64,000 nt of DNA from NCBI RefSeq assembly GCF_003011925.2, contig NZ_PXXU01000009.1:1-64000 (forward strand), read 5' to 3'. Below the pieces are notes generated by a model that was not told the DNA's origin, made no database searches, and was given only the letters and a program-made list of their open reading frames with translations. Of the stretch, positions 1-9,644 are shown in pieces; positions within the stretch are counted from its first letter, which is position 1; each line of letters begins with the position of its first letter. This DNA is from Nitrosomonas supralitoralis. Lineage in GTDB: Bacteria > Pseudomonadota > Gammaproteobacteria > Burkholderiales > Nitrosomonadaceae. A program made the position numbers and the translations under genes.

Positions 1-225
1 TTTAAATGGAAGATAGTGAGTAATTGCAGCTAACTCTAAAGTTGCTGTGAGCGTTGCGGTTATGAGCTGTACTTCTTTGTCTGATTAACAAATCGACTTT
101 GGTGAATTTCTTGTTTTCATGCATATTGTGCGAGTATCACAGTGAAGATAATGAAGCTTAATAATAAAGAACGAGTTCACGGCACAGCAAAATTTCAAGA
201 TTTTTCCACGCAATCCTCTTTATAA

Positions 226-251
226 CCAGTAACTATAGCAACAGTTACTGG
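226..251. promoter_or_regulatory. Perfect 9-bp inverted repeat upstream of the multicopper oxidase
   Basis: CCAGTAACT (226-234) and AGTTACTGG (243-251) form a perfect inverted repeat with an 8-nt spacer, 115 bp before the oxidase start. It may be an operator or an RNA hairpin in the leader. There is no T-tract, so it is not an obvious terminator. Regulation of the oxidase through it is inference. The rest of 1-366 shows no gene. Confidence 0.35.
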
Positions 252-366
252 ACAGAGAGTAATCGTCAATGGTCCTTTCTAAAATTAATCTGACTAGCAG
301 CTTGCAGTAGGGAAGTCATGCGGCATGATGATTAAGGTCTTTACATAAAGTCAAGAGGGGGTAAAA

Positions 367-2352
367 ATGAAGGAAAATCAATCAAAAAAGATGTGTTGTA
401 ACTTAATGGTTGCAGCATTCCTGTGCGTAGGATTGCAGGTTTCAGTGCATGGAGCATTACCAGGAGGTTCACTCGATCCAACAACGATTCCGAAGTATAT
501 CAAGCCACTCAAAATCCTGCCCGCAATGCCGAAATCAACCAACCCAAATAACTTCTCTGGGGATTATTATGAGATCGCAGTCAGACAGTTCCAGCAGGAA
601 GTGGTACCAGGTTTAAATACCACCGTCTGGGGTTATGGCTCGATCAATGATGATACAAGTTTCAGCTACCCAGCCTACACCATTGAAGCAAGCCAAAATA
701 AACCGGTCCGGGTCAAGTGGATAAATGATCTGAAAAAGCCAAACGGCAAATACCTACGACACCTTTTACCGATTGATCAGACCCTGCATTGGGCTAATCC
801 AATCATGGCAGATATGCACGGCGATGATCCTAAGCCCTACACTGGACCCGTGCCAATGGTGCCGCACCTTCATGGTGCGCACGTAACCCAGGATAGTGAT
901 GGTTATCCAGAAGCTTGGTTTCTGCCGAATGCCACTAATATTCCAGCTGGCTATGCCAAATTTGGCACCAAGTATGAACAATTCAAAGGGGAAGCTGAAA
1001 CAGCCTACGGACAAACATGGGAGCCAGGCACCGCCGTTTATCAATACCCTAACGACCAACGGGCTGCTGCTCTCTGGTATCATGACCACTCTCTGGGTAT
1101 GACTCGCACTAACGTGTATGCCGGCCCGACTGGTTTCTACTTGATTCGCGACGGAAACGACGATTTAACCTCTGGTCTTCCCTCAGGAGCCTACGAGATC
1201 CCCCTGATCATCCAGGATAAATCGTTTAACAAGGATGGATCGTTGTTCTATCCGGACAACCGCGCCTTTTTCGAAGGACTGAAACAGAGTAAGCTGAAAA
1301 TACCATTTATTCCTGAGCCGACAATTGATGGTGAGCAGAGCGATGTATCGCCTATCTTTAATCCGGAATTCTTTGGCAATACCATGGTAGTCAATGGCAA
1401 AACCTGGCCCTATCTCGAGGTGGAAAAACGACGCTACCGTTTTCGTATATTGAATGCTTCAGATTCCCGTTTCTTAATCCTGAAGATGAGCAACAATCAT
1501 AAGTTTTGGGTAATTGGTAATGACGGTGGTTTCTTGGCGGCGCCAGTTAAGCTTGATAAGCTGCTGATCGCGCCTGCTGAACGATTCGATATTATTATCA
1601 ATTTCACTAAAATTCCGGCAGGCACAAAGATAACTCTGCAGAATATTGGCCCGGATGAACCTTTTGGGGGCGGAGAGCCAGACTTAGATTTCGATTTGGC
1701 AGATCCTGATACCACTGGTCAAGTAATGCAATTTCGTGTGGTAACGAGTAACGGTTCCGATAACAGTATTCGACCAAGAAATTTACTATTGCCTGCGATC
1801 ACCCCCATTCCCGGGACTCCGGTTATCCGCCATTTGTCAATCAACGAGCTGGTATCCAAAACGGTCTTTGTTCCCGTTGATAGCGAAGGCGATCCGGTAT
1901 TGAACAACGCGGGCAATCTTGTCGCTGTGCCAGCAAATACTCCGGGAGCCGGTATGTTTGGTCCGGTAAAAGCCGAATTAGGAGCTATGGAAAACGGCGT
2001 TCCGATACCTCAGTCCTGGATGGGGCTGATCAGCAATACACCTACCGTGGGCCAAACCGAAGAATGGGTACTTTACAACTATACTGAAGATGCTCATCCT
2101 ATCCATCTGCATCAAATACAGTTCGAAGTTATAGAGCGTATCGATCAAATGGGAAAGGTCACAGGTCCAGAGTCTTGGGAAACCGGGTTTAAGGATACCG
2201 TCATTGCCTATCCGGGTAACGGAGATATAAATCCAGGCATTACCCGCCTTAGAGTCAAATTTGACCTCCCAGGGCTTTTCGTGTGGCACTGTCATATTCT
2301 TTCGCATGAGGACAACGAAATGATGCTTCCGATTAAAACTGTAGCGCCATAA
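367..2352 (+). CDS. Secreted multicopper oxidase (CotA/bilirubin-oxidase-like)
   Basis: This is a periplasmic or exported multicopper oxidase that would couple one-electron oxidation of a substrate (metal, phenolic or bilirubin-type) to reduction of O2 to water. The 661 residues begin with a signal peptide (hydrophobic residues about 11-30). All copper motifs are present: HLHG at 167-170, WYHDH with His239 and His241, HPIHLH at 577-582, and HCHILSH at 641-647 followed by Met652, the usual type 1 axial ligand. The order and length fit the three-cupredoxin CotA-like family rather than two-domain laccases. The start is preceded by a strong GAGGGGG ribosome-binding site. The gene is monocistronic: it has a terminator directly after it and no nirK or other denitrification gene beside it, so it is not obviously the ncgA of the nirK cluster. 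The substrate cannot be told from sequence. Confidence 0.9.
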   Translation: MKENQSKKMCCNLMVAAFLCVGLQVSVHGALPGGSLDPTTIPKYIKPLKILPAMPKSTNPNNFSGDYYEIAVRQFQQEVVPGLNTTVWGYGSINDDTSFSYPAYTIEASQNKPVRVKWINDLKKPNGKYLRHLLPIDQTLHWANPIMADMHGDDPKPYTGPVPMVPHLHGAHVTQDSDGYPEAWFLPNATNIPAGYAKFGTKYEQFKGEAETAYGQTWEPGTAVYQYPNDQRAAALWYHDHSLGMTRTNVYAGPTGFYLIRDGNDDLTSGLPSGAYEIPLIIQDKSFNKDGSLFYPDNRAFFEGLKQSKLKIPFIPEPTIDGEQSDVSPIFNPEFFGNTMVVNGKTWPYLEVEKRRYRFRILNASDSRFLILKMSNNHKFWVIGNDGGFLAAPVKLDKLLIAPAERFDIIINFTKIPAGTKITLQNIGPDEPFGGGEPDLDFDLADPDTTGQVMQFRVVTSNGSDNSIRPRNLLLPAITPIPGTPVIRHLSINELVSKTVFVPVDSEGDPVLNNAGNLVAVPANTPGAGMFGPVKAELGAMENGVPIPQSWMGLISNTPTVGQTEEWVLYNYTEDAHPIHLHQIQFEVIERIDQMGKVTGPESWETGFKDTVIAYPGNGDINPGITRLRVKFDLPGLFVWHCHILSHEDNEMMLPIKTVAP

Positions 2353-2380
2353 AAATTCAGATCAAGAAGGAATAAATGAA

Positions 2381-2407
2381 AGCCGCAGCTATGCTGCGGC
2401 TTTTTTT
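2381..2407 (+). terminator. Rho-independent terminator after the multicopper oxidase
   Basis: AGCCGCAGC, a 3-nt loop, then GCTGCGGCT followed by a run of T form a perfect 9-bp stem 28 bp after the oxidase stop codon. Confidence 0.9.
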
Positions 2408-2555
2408 GCCTTGAGAATCCAAGTGAACCGTAATATTCTTTCAGTAAATACGTTGGCATAAGCAAGGAGAAAGATGTTAAATCAGATCAACTATACTGCG
2501 AAATGCCAGACAAATAGGTAAGGCACGCAGAGACTGGATGCGTACTGAAACCCAA

Positions 2556-3422
2556 TCAAACGCATAAAGCTTCGGTTAATACTCGCACTTCCTCTTCAGA
2601 ATCCTGCAAAACATTGCTCAGCGTTGCATCATTGGTATACAAAGTGCAACTGACGTCAACATCGCTACCTTGTTGATTAGAAGGCAAGGCAAAAGGAGAT
2701 TTGACGGGAGCCAATTGATTGGCGATTAACAGTGTATCGCCAAGCGATCTGGGTGGACATGTTAAATGACCTTGCCACAGATAAACAATATTTTCCAATA
2801 CAACCTCTGGAACTGAAAGAGCTTTTAGGACGGCAGTCCCGATCGTAATTTCACAATCGAGCGCGCGTTCGGCATCCAAATCTTCATCACCGCTCCATGA
2901 ACTCGCCATGCTTTCATCAATTAATCCCGGATAATACTTTTCTCGCGCCAACAAGTAAAACCAGCCAATTTCATGAATCATTCCAGCGAACATGGCTGTT
3001 TCCGGATCCTGTCCAGTGACGCGACGTGCTATGCTTTGGGCCAGCGCAGCCATATATGCGGAATGTTTCCATAACTGATCGGCCTGTTCGTTTTTGACTT
3101 GTGTTCCTACCAGTTGCTGTACCACCACGGCGGTTGCCAGATTGCGCACAGTTCGCATACCAATCAGCGTGATTGCTGAGCGCACGTCGGCGATTTTCTT
3201 TCCTGAGCGGTTAAATAGAACTGAATTGGCTATTGCGACTACTTTTGTCGATAGCAGCGGTTCGGCTTGAATCAGTCGAACCATGGAATCGAGACTGCAG
3301 TCAGGATCTTCTAATTTCTCTTTGATTCTGATCGCCACAGTGGCTGAAGTTGAGAAAATCAGTCGTCCTTGTTCCACCTCGGCTGCCAACACACTTAATA
3401 TTGCACTCTTTTCCATAATCAC
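2556..3422 (-). CDS. HDOD domain signalling protein
   Basis: The 288-residue protein is a stand-alone HDOD domain (a metal-site-degenerate relative of HD phosphohydrolases), a family that acts in bacterial signalling and stress or cell-cycle regulation without known catalysis. Family-like features are the N-terminal helical segment (residues about 20-90, with LIQAEPLLSTKVVAIANS), ITLIGMRTVRNLA around 83-95, and MFAGMIHEIGWFYL around 145-158 where HD enzymes carry their metal ligands. It lacks an attached EAL, GGDEF or receiver domain. Either of two close methionines (residues 1 and 3) could start it. It is transcribed alone, divergently from proA. The partner and signal are unknown. Confidence 0.75.
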   Translation of the reverse strand: MIMEKSAILSVLAAEVEQGRLIFSTSATVAIRIKEKLEDPDCSLDSMVRLIQAEPLLSTKVVAIANSVLFNRSGKKIADVRSAITLIGMRTVRNLATAVVVQQLVGTQVKNEQADQLWKHSAYMAALAQSIARRVTGQDPETAMFAGMIHEIGWFYLLAREKYYPGLIDESMASSWSGDEDLDAERALDCEITIGTAVLKALSVPEVVLENIVYLWQGHLTCPPRSLGDTLLIANQLAPVKSPFALPSNQQGSDVDVSCTLYTNDATLSNVLQDSEEEVRVLTEALCV

Positions 3423-3620
3423 CTCGCTTTACCGTTCCGGGCAAAGCATGATTTATTGTCAATAAATTTGCAGGTTACGCCAAGATGTAAAAAATAAATT
3501 AATGAAAAAAGCAATTATTAGAAGCCATTTCTCGCGCGAATTGGGTCGACGTTATTATAAAATATAGTTTTGTAACTGACGGCTGCTATGGCAGCTTATA
3601 ATAAAGCCCTTATCTTGTAC

Positions 3621-3626
3621 TATAAT
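3621..3626 (+). promoter_or_regulatory. Candidate -10 box upstream of proA
   Basis: A consensus TATAAT lies 44 bp before the proA start codon. A clear -35 box at the right spacing was not found, so this is a tentative promoter. Confidence 0.35.
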
Positions 3627-3669
3627 TCCAAATTACTCACAGATTCAGATTTCGATTAAAACTTAATTC

Positions 3670-4935
3670 ATGAACATCATAGATATTAAAAGTTATATGC
3701 ATCTAGTTGGTCTGGAGGCGCGCACAGCCTCCCGGCTGGTTGCAAAAGCCGATACTGCGGTTAAAAATCAGGCGCTAACCGCTATGGCCAATGCCATTCG
3801 GCGTGATGAGTCATTATTATTAACGGCCAACACCAAAGATCTTGAAAACGCACGTGCGAAAGGGCTGGAGGCTTCAATGATTGATCGATTGACTTTATCG
3901 GCCAAAGGCGTTGCAACAATGGCTGAAGGTTTGTTGCAGATTGCTGCGCTGGCTGATCCAGTAGGAGAAATCAGTGGGCTAAATTACCGCCCATCTGGTA
4001 TCCAGGTGGGAAGAATGCGTGTGCCTTTAGGTGTAATCGGCATTATTTATGAGGCACGTCCGAATGTAACAGCTGACGCTGCAGGTTTGTGCTTGAAAGC
4101 GGGCAATGCGGCAATTTTGCGTGGTGGCTCGGAAGCCATTTACAGTAATCAAGCGATTGCCGCCTGTGTGAAAGAAGGATTGCGTCTGGCCGGACTGCCC
4201 GAAACGGCTGTGCAAGTGATTGAAACCATCGATCGCGCCGCAGTCGGTGAATTGATTACCATGAAGGATTTTGTCGATGTGATTGTACCTCGTGGCGGCA
4301 AAGGCTTAATTGAGCGCATTGCCAAAGAAGCACGCATACCGGTGATTAAGCATTTAGATGGTGTTTGTCACGTGTACATTGACGATCAGGCTGACTTCGA
4401 TAAAGCGGTCCGGATAGCGGATAACGCAAAAACCCAACGTTACGGTACCTGCAACACGATGGAAACGCTGCTGATCCATACGGATATTGCACGGAGTATA
4501 TTGCCCGTGCTGAGTAAAATTTATTTTGATAAAGATGTTGAGTTACGAGGCGATGAAACGGCGTGCAGCATTGTTCCACGAATCAAAGCAGCTACCGAGC
4601 AAGATTGGTATGAAGAATACCTGGCACCGATACTGAGCATTCGCATTGTTGATGGATTGGATCAAGCAATTGACCATATCGCAAAATATGGCTCGCAGCA
4701 TACCGATGCGATTGTTACCGAAAACTATACCCGTGCGCGTCGCTTTCTGCGTGAAGTCGATTCCAGCTCAGTAATGGTCAATACCACTCCACGTTTTGCA
4801 GATGGATTTGAATATGGCCTGGGCGCAGAAATTGGCATTTCTACAGACAAAATCCACGCACGCGGCCCGGTCGGTCTGGAAGGATTGACCAGTCAGAAAT
4901 TTATCGTGCTGGGTGACGGCCAGATAAAACAATAA
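3670..4935 (+). CDS. proA: Gamma-glutamyl phosphate reductase
   Basis: This NADPH-dependent enzyme converts gamma-glutamyl phosphate to glutamate-5-semialdehyde, the second step of proline synthesis, in the cytoplasm. The 421 residues match the usual ProA length. Visible family blocks are [16 protein letters not shown] (about 119-134), [15 protein letters not shown] (about 142-156), VPRGGKGLI, and [12 protein letters not shown], with the catalytic cysteine at Cys261. The C-terminus ends in the typical [12 protein letters not shown] block. No strong Shine-Dalgarno precedes the ATG, and an in-frame Met at residue 12 is an alternative start. The gene is followed after 21 bp by the dihydrolipoamide dehydrogenase gene, so the two may be co-transcribed although their pathways differ. 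proB is not in the window. Confidence 0.97.
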   Translation: MNIIDIKSYMHLVGLEARTASRLVAKADTAVKNQALTAMANAIRRDESLLLTANTKDLENARAKGLEASMIDRLTLSAKGVATMAEGLLQIAALADPVGEISGLNYRPSGIQVGRMRVPLGVIGIIYEARPNVTADAAGLCLKAGNAAILRGGSEAIYSNQAIAACVKEGLRLAGLPETAVQVIETIDRAAVGELITMKDFVDVIVPRGGKGLIERIAKEARIPVIKHLDGVCHVYIDDQADFDKAVRIADNAKTQRYGTCNTMETLLIHTDIARSILPVLSKIYFDKDVELRGDETACSIVPRIKAATEQDWYEEYLAPILSIRIVDGLDQAIDHIAKYGSQHTDAIVTENYTRARRFLREVDSSSVMVNTTPRFADGFEYGLGAEIGISTDKIHARGPVGLEGLTSQKFIVLGDGQIKQ

Positions 4936-4956
4936 ACTCAACAATCAAAGGGTATT

Positions 4957-6723
4957 ATGACGCAAGTTGTTGAAGTAAAAGTTCCCGATATCGGTGATTT
5001 TAAGGAAGTTCCGGTTATTGAAGTGCTGGTTGAACCTGGCGCCTCAGTTGAAAAAGAAACCTCTCTCATTACGCTGGAAACTGACAAGGCTTCGATAGAA
5101 GTACCTTCTCCACACGCCGGAGTAATCAAGGACATAAAGATCAAGATCGGCGATAAGGTATCCGAAGGTGCGCTTATCCTCACTCTGGCAGTGACCGAAC
5201 ACCCCACAGACACAAAGAAATCCGAAAAAGCACTCGAAATCAATCAAGAAGGGCCAGTTGTACCGGTTGAAGCTCCGACATCTTCATTAGCATCAGCGCA
5301 ATCCATGTCACCAGGCGATATCCATGCAGAGGTGGTGGTACTGGGTGCCGGACCAGGAGGATATACTGCGGCGTTCCGCGCCGCCGATCTTGGGAAAAAA
5401 GTGGTTTTAATCGAACGCTATCCCACGCTCGGCGGAGTGTGTCTGAATGTTGGCTGCATCCCATCCAAGGCTTTACTGCATGTCGCCAAGGTGATAACTG
5501 ATGCAGAAGAGGCGCAAGCGCAGGGGATTGTATTTGGCAAGCCTCAAGTCGATATAAACAAACTGAACACCTGGAAGGAATCAGTCACCGGCAAGCTGAC
5601 CAAGGGCCTGAGAGCGCTGGCTAAGCAACGCAAGATAGCAATCATCCACGGCACTGGAAAACTTGCTACGCCACATCTAATTCATGTTGAAACAAGCGAA
5701 GGTGCAAAAACAGTGCCATTTGACAACTGCATTATTGCGGCTGGATCCAGCGTTACCCGCATTCCTGGTTTTCCATATGACGATCCACGCTTGATGGATT
5801 CTACCAGTGCTCTCGAACTGAACGATGTACCTCAACGTATGCTGGTTATCGGTGGCGGCATTATCGGTCTGGAAATGGCGACAGTCTATGACGCGCTGGG
5901 AAGCAAAATCAGTGTAGTGGAATGGATGGATCAACTGATTCCGGGTGCTGATGCAGATCTGGTAAAACCATTGTATCGCCGCATTAAGAAGCGCTACGAA
6001 GCGATTTATCTCAAAACCAAGGTAACCCGGATTGAAACTGGAAAAGCCGGGCTCACTGTAACCTTTGAAGGTGATAATGCACCGAAGCCGCAAATCTATG
6101 ATCGCATTCTAATGGCGGTCGGACGCCGTCCGAACGGTCGCGCAATCGGTGCCGAGGAAATTGGCATCCAAATCAACGAGCGCGGTTTCATTCCGGTGGA
6201 TCGGCAGATGCGTACCAATCTTCCGCATATCTTTGCGATCGGCGATATAGCGAGCGAGCCGATGCTGGCCCACAAAGCGACATATGAGGGAAAACTGGCG
6301 GCCGAAATAATAGCCGGACATAAAGCAGGCTTTGATGCTCGCACTATCCCTTCAGTAGCGTATACCGATCCCGAAATCGCCTGGATGGGTCTGACCGAGA
6401 GAGAAGCCATTCAACAGGGAATAGATTACGAAAAAACCCGCTTCCCTTGGGCAGCCAGTGGTCGGGCGATCTCGATGGCACGCGATGAGGGACTCACACA
6501 ATTACTTCTGGATAAAAAGACACGCCGTATTCTGGGTGCAGGAATTACAGGCGTTAATGCCGGTGAACTGATTGCAGAAACCGTACTGGCATTGGAAATG
6601 GGTGCAGACATGCAAGATATTAGCTTGACAATCCATCCGCATCCGACACTATCAGAAACAGCTTTATTTGCTGCTGAAATAGCAGAAGGAACTATTACTG
6701 ATCTTTTTATACCTAAAAAATAG
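4957..6723 (+). CDS. lpdA: Dihydrolipoyl dehydrogenase with N-terminal lipoyl domain
   Basis: This is the E3 flavoprotein of 2-oxoacid dehydrogenase complexes, which reoxidises dihydrolipoamide with NAD+. The 588 residues comprise an N-terminal lipoyl domain (1-80, ETDKAS with lipoyl-acceptor Lys44), a flexible Ala/Pro/Ser linker (about 82-120), an FAD-binding [10 protein letters not shown] motif near 130, redox-active cysteines in [13 protein letters not shown] (Cys162 and Cys167), an NAD-binding [10 protein letters not shown] motif, and the C-terminal HPHPTLSE active-site base motif. Lipoyl-fused E3 proteins of this length are typical of the pyruvate dehydrogenase of many proteobacteria. 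The E1 and E2 genes are not nearby. The start has a plausible AAAGGGT ribosome-binding site. Confidence 0.95.
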   Translation: MTQVVEVKVPDIGDFKEVPVIEVLVEPGASVEKETSLITLETDKASIEVPSPHAGVIKDIKIKIGDKVSEGALILTLAVTEHPTDTKKSEKALEINQEGPVVPVEAPTSSLASAQSMSPGDIHAEVVVLGAGPGGYTAAFRAADLGKKVVLIERYPTLGGVCLNVGCIPSKALLHVAKVITDAEEAQAQGIVFGKPQVDINKLNTWKESVTGKLTKGLRALAKQRKIAIIHGTGKLATPHLIHVETSEGAKTVPFDNCIIAAGSSVTRIPGFPYDDPRLMDSTSALELNDVPQRMLVIGGGIIGLEMATVYDALGSKISVVEWMDQLIPGADADLVKPLYRRIKKRYEAIYLKTKVTRIETGKAGLTVTFEGDNAPKPQIYDRILMAVGRRPNGRAIGAEEIGIQINERGFIPVDRQMRTNLPHIFAIGDIASEPMLAHKATYEGKLAAEIIAGHKAGFDARTIPSVAYTDPEIAWMGLTEREAIQQGIDYEKTRFPWAASGRAISMARDEGLTQLLLDKKTRRILGAGITGVNAGELIAETVLALEMGADMQDISLTIHPHPTLSETALFAAEIAEGTITDLFIPKK

Positions 6724-6788
6724 CCTGAGAAATAAAATTACAAGTTATTGTTAAAAAAACAATCTTCATAATTATTCCATAAACCATA

Positions 6789-7199
6789 ATGGCCTTTAGA
6801 AAAATTTATCTCATTTCATTCATCCTCTTGCTTTTTATGGAAAATGGAGTAACAAATGCGTTTGCGACACATATTTCACAGCCTATCCTTGTAGACCCCA
6901 AAACACACTATACCGTTGGCGACACCATTATTCTGCATGGATGGGTGGAATATAATGCGCAACCCGCTCCCGATGTTCTACTTAATTTCAAGTTAACTCA
7001 TTCTGATTCTGATGAAGCACCTGTGGCTGATCAATCATATCCTAGTGATCAAAAGGGTCGTTTTGAATTTAAATTCGATACCACGAATGAAGCTCCTGGT
7101 GCTTATCTATTCACCATTACATCGCATTGTCTGGAAATCCATCGTTATGCCTGCACTTATAAAAATCAAACGCTATCCATTCAGTTAAGCAATCCATAA
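6789..7199 (+). CDS. Small secreted protein, beta-sandwich-like, function unknown
   Basis: The 136-residue protein has a clear signal peptide (residues about 5-26) and then one domain with alternating hydrophobic strands (HYTVGDTIILHGWVEY, GRFEFKFDTTNEAPGAYLFTI). This pattern resembles Ig-like or MG2-type extracellular domains that assemble or present ligands. Two cysteines near the C-terminus (in SHCLEIHRYACTY) could form a disulfide in the periplasm. It lies 65 bp after lpdA and before the transglutaminase/ATP-grasp cassette on the same strand, but no functional link is demonstrated. I do not recognise a specific family. Confidence 0.6.
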   Translation: MAFRKIYLISFILLLFMENGVTNAFATHISQPILVDPKTHYTVGDTIILHGWVEYNAQPAPDVLLNFKLTHSDSDEAPVADQSYPSDQKGRFEFKFDTTNEAPGAYLFTITSHCLEIHRYACTYKNQTLSIQLSNP

Positions 7200-7314
7200 C
7201 AATAACTTATATATAGTGATTGAGCATCACATTGCAGAGCCATGTTTTAAACTGCATCCGACAAACGGTTAGATTAACTGATATTATTCGTGCAGCCACA
7301 ATGCTTCCGTTTAA

Positions 7315-8094
7315 ATGACTAGAAATAAGAAAGTTATGAGAATTACTCACCTACCTTGCGCGAAAACTTGTTGTCATTATTTGATGTTAATGCTTGCAAT
7401 ATTCTTGTTGTCAGGCTGCAATACAGATAAAAATCAACTAGCGGAACGTGAAGCTATGATTAGTGCCAGAGAATCAGAACTGGTTACCTTGTTTGCTGAA
7501 CTGGTCGAACAAAAAAAGTCCTTAGAAAAGGAAAATTTCGAAAATCATCTCGAGACAATACAGGAATCAACAACTAAAACTTGTTCATGCGATTCAGATT
7601 CTAGTGAAAATACCGAAAAAGAATCATCGGAGATGACTGAGACTAAAACAGTATTAGGTGGTATCGAGAATGTTTTTCTTGATCCACCTGGCATGGAATT
7701 TAGCGCACGAATCGACACCGGGGCACAAACTTCCTCGTTGAATGCGCTCGATATTGTTGAATTTGAAAGAGATGGGAAGCCTTTCGTAAATTTCAATTTA
7801 ATCCATCCGCAGACTGGAGAAAAACTGGAATTGACCCGACGCCTTCGCCGTCATGTGCGCATCAAGGGACGCGGCGGCAGGGAATCACATCGACGTCCGG
7901 TAGTCAGAATACGTGTAGTTCTCGCCGATATTGATGAGCAGATCAATTTTACACTGGAAGACCGTAGCCGTTTCAAGCATCAGATACTGATCGGACGCAA
8001 CTTATTGCAAGATCTGGCTGTTGTCGACGTAAGCAAGAAAAATGTTGCGACATCCAAAACCGAAAAATCCGATATAACGGGTGATATCAAATAA
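7315..8094 (+). CDS. RimB-like ATP-dependent zinc protease family lipoprotein (retropepsin-like)
   Basis: The 259-residue predicted lipoprotein has the lipobox LLSGC near residue 35, a short coiled-coil-like charged segment (about 42-80), and a C-terminal domain of the family annotated as 'ATP-dependent zinc protease' (about 110-250). That fold is retropepsin-like: IDTGAQTSS carries the probable catalytic Asp134, and ILIGRNLL with VVDVS forms the typical end. Such proteins are consistently found beside RimK-type ATP-grasp ligases and are proposed to cut the products of those ligases. An in-frame Met at residue 8 is an alternative start. The stop codon overlaps the next start (TAATG), indicating translational coupling with the two following genes. 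Protease activity is inferred, not shown. Confidence 0.8.
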   Translation: MTRNKKVMRITHLPCAKTCCHYLMLMLAIFLLSGCNTDKNQLAEREAMISARESELVTLFAELVEQKKSLEKENFENHLETIQESTTKTCSCDSDSSENTEKESSEMTETKTVLGGIENVFLDPPGMEFSARIDTGAQTSSLNALDIVEFERDGKPFVNFNLIHPQTGEKLELTRRLRRHVRIKGRGGRESHRRPVVRIRVVLADIDEQINFTLEDRSRFKHQILIGRNLLQDLAVVDVSKKNVATSKTEKSDITGDIK

Positions 8095-9644
8095 TGCACG
8101 CAAAACTAAGGCTCTATATTCTCGTTATCCTGATTATGGGATTTGGAATTGGTCTGATTTTATACAAGCACTTCGCCTTAGGATTTCCTTTATTGCCAGA
8201 TGACAAGAAATCAGTCTGGACTATTGAAGCCAGAATAGATTTTACCGCGCGAGGCGAGCCGGTGGTCGTGTCTTTTGCATTACCTCCGCAGACCCCGGAA
8301 ATTGTCTTTTTGAAAGAGGACTTCGCTTCACCTGATTATGGTTTTAGTGAAATTACTTCGCCCGCTGGACGTCGTGCTCAATGGAGCAAAAGAACCGCGA
8401 CTGGTCCGCAAACAGCTTATTACCGGCTTAGTTTATATGAGACTGAGAAAATTGTACCGGTTCAATTAACGGATGATCTTCCACCTGAACCTGAGAAACC
8501 TGAATTTGATGAAGTGATCAAAACAGCAGCAATTACTTTGTTGGAGCAGGTGCACGGCAGATCCGCCAATACTGAAATTTTTACTCGTGAATTAATTACT
8601 ACATTGAATTCCAAAGCACCCAGTCAGAATCAGAGCTTGTTACTCAATGAGAAATCCAGTGAAGATTATAAGACGCATCTGATTATCAACCTGTTGGCGA
8701 TGGAAGGGATCAGCGCACGCATTGTCCGCGGACTATACCTTGAAGATGGCCGGCGCAGACAATCGCTGATCAACTTCATAGAAGTATATATTGGCGGGCA
8801 ATGGCTCCTGTTTAACCAGAATTCTGGAGTGCATGGTAAGCCGGAGAATTTTCTGATCTGGCAGCGTGGCGATCAATCTTTGCTTGATGTGGTTGGCGGT
8901 AAGAATTCGCAAGCATCCTTCTCCATTATTAAAAATATGCATTCGACCCGCAATCTGGTAGTAAGCGATGGCATGAACAAACAAGCTGGCTTGGTAGATT
9001 TTTCCATATACAGCCTGCCCATTGAGCAGCAAAATGCGTTCAAAATGATTTTATTATTACCGATTGGTGCTTTAATAGTCGTTATCATGCGTTTGCTGAT
9101 AGGTATCCGAACTTCCGGCACCTTTATGCCTATTCTGATTGCATTAGCATTGATACAGACAACTTTGCTGACCGGCATTATCATTTTTTTATCGGTCGTC
9201 GGGATAGGATTATTGATCCGATCGTACTTGTCGCGTCTGAATCTTTTGTTTGTTGCTCGTATTTCGGCTGTGATCATTGTAGTGATCGCGATTATCGCGA
9301 GTATTAGCATTATCAGTAACAAGCTCGGACTCGATCAGGCTATGACGGTCACATTCTTTCCGATGATTATTTTGTCATGGACCATAGAACGCATGTCGGT
9401 GCTGTGGGAAGAAGATGGCCCTCGAGAGGTATTTATCCAGGGAGGCGGTAGTCTGTTGACGGCGGTGATTGCCTATTTATTCATGACCAACCGGACCGTT
9501 GAATACCTTTCTTTTAATTTCCCAGAATTGATGCTGGTTAATCTGGCTCTCATCCTGGTTCTGGGACAATATACCGGTTACCGTTTAACCGAGTTGTATC
9601 GTTTTCATTCCTTGGAAAGACGCAATGCTTCTGGCGAGCGCTAG
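8094..9644 (+). CDS. Inactive transglutaminase-like domain fused to 7 TM helices
   Basis: The 516-residue membrane protein has an N-terminal anchor (about 5-25), a periplasmic region with a transglutaminase-like fold (about 130-270, including LLAMEGISARIVRGL and YIGGQWLLFNQ) and a C-terminal block of about seven hydrophobic helices starting near 312. The family is known as 'inactive transglutaminase fused to 7TM', because the catalytic Cys-His-Asp triad is not kept; I see no Cys at the expected place. It is the middle gene of a conserved trio with a retropepsin-like protease and a RimK-like ligase. It overlaps the first by 1 nt and the third by 20 nt. It probably presents or exports the peptide or peptide-modified product made by the ligase, but this is an inference from context. 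Confidence 0.85.
   Translation: MHAKLRLYILVILIMGFGIGLILYKHFALGFPLLPDDKKSVWTIEARIDFTARGEPVVVSFALPPQTPEIVFLKEDFASPDYGFSEITSPAGRRAQWSKRTATGPQTAYYRLSLYETEKIVPVQLTDDLPPEPEKPEFDEVIKTAAITLLEQVHGRSANTEIFTRELITTLNSKAPSQNQSLLLNEKSSEDYKTHLIINLLAMEGISARIVRGLYLEDGRRRQSLINFIEVYIGGQWLLFNQNSGVHGKPENFLIWQRGDQSLLDVVGGKNSQASFSIIKNMHSTRNLVVSDGMNKQAGLVDFSIYSLPIEQQNAFKMILLLPIGALIVVIMRLLIGIRTSGTFMPILIALALIQTTLLTGIIIFLSVVGIGLLIRSYLSRLNLLFVARISAVIIVVIAIIASISIISNKLGLDQAMTVTFFPMIILSWTIERMSVLWEEDGPREVFIQGGGSLLTAVIAYLFMTNRTVEYLSFNFPELMLVNLALILVLGQYTGYRLTELYRFHSLERRNASGER

Noticed and set aside
5677-6093. 138-codon minus-strand frame within lpdA
   Set aside because: It is antisense to a well-conserved enzyme region and has no recognisable protein or ribosome-binding site.
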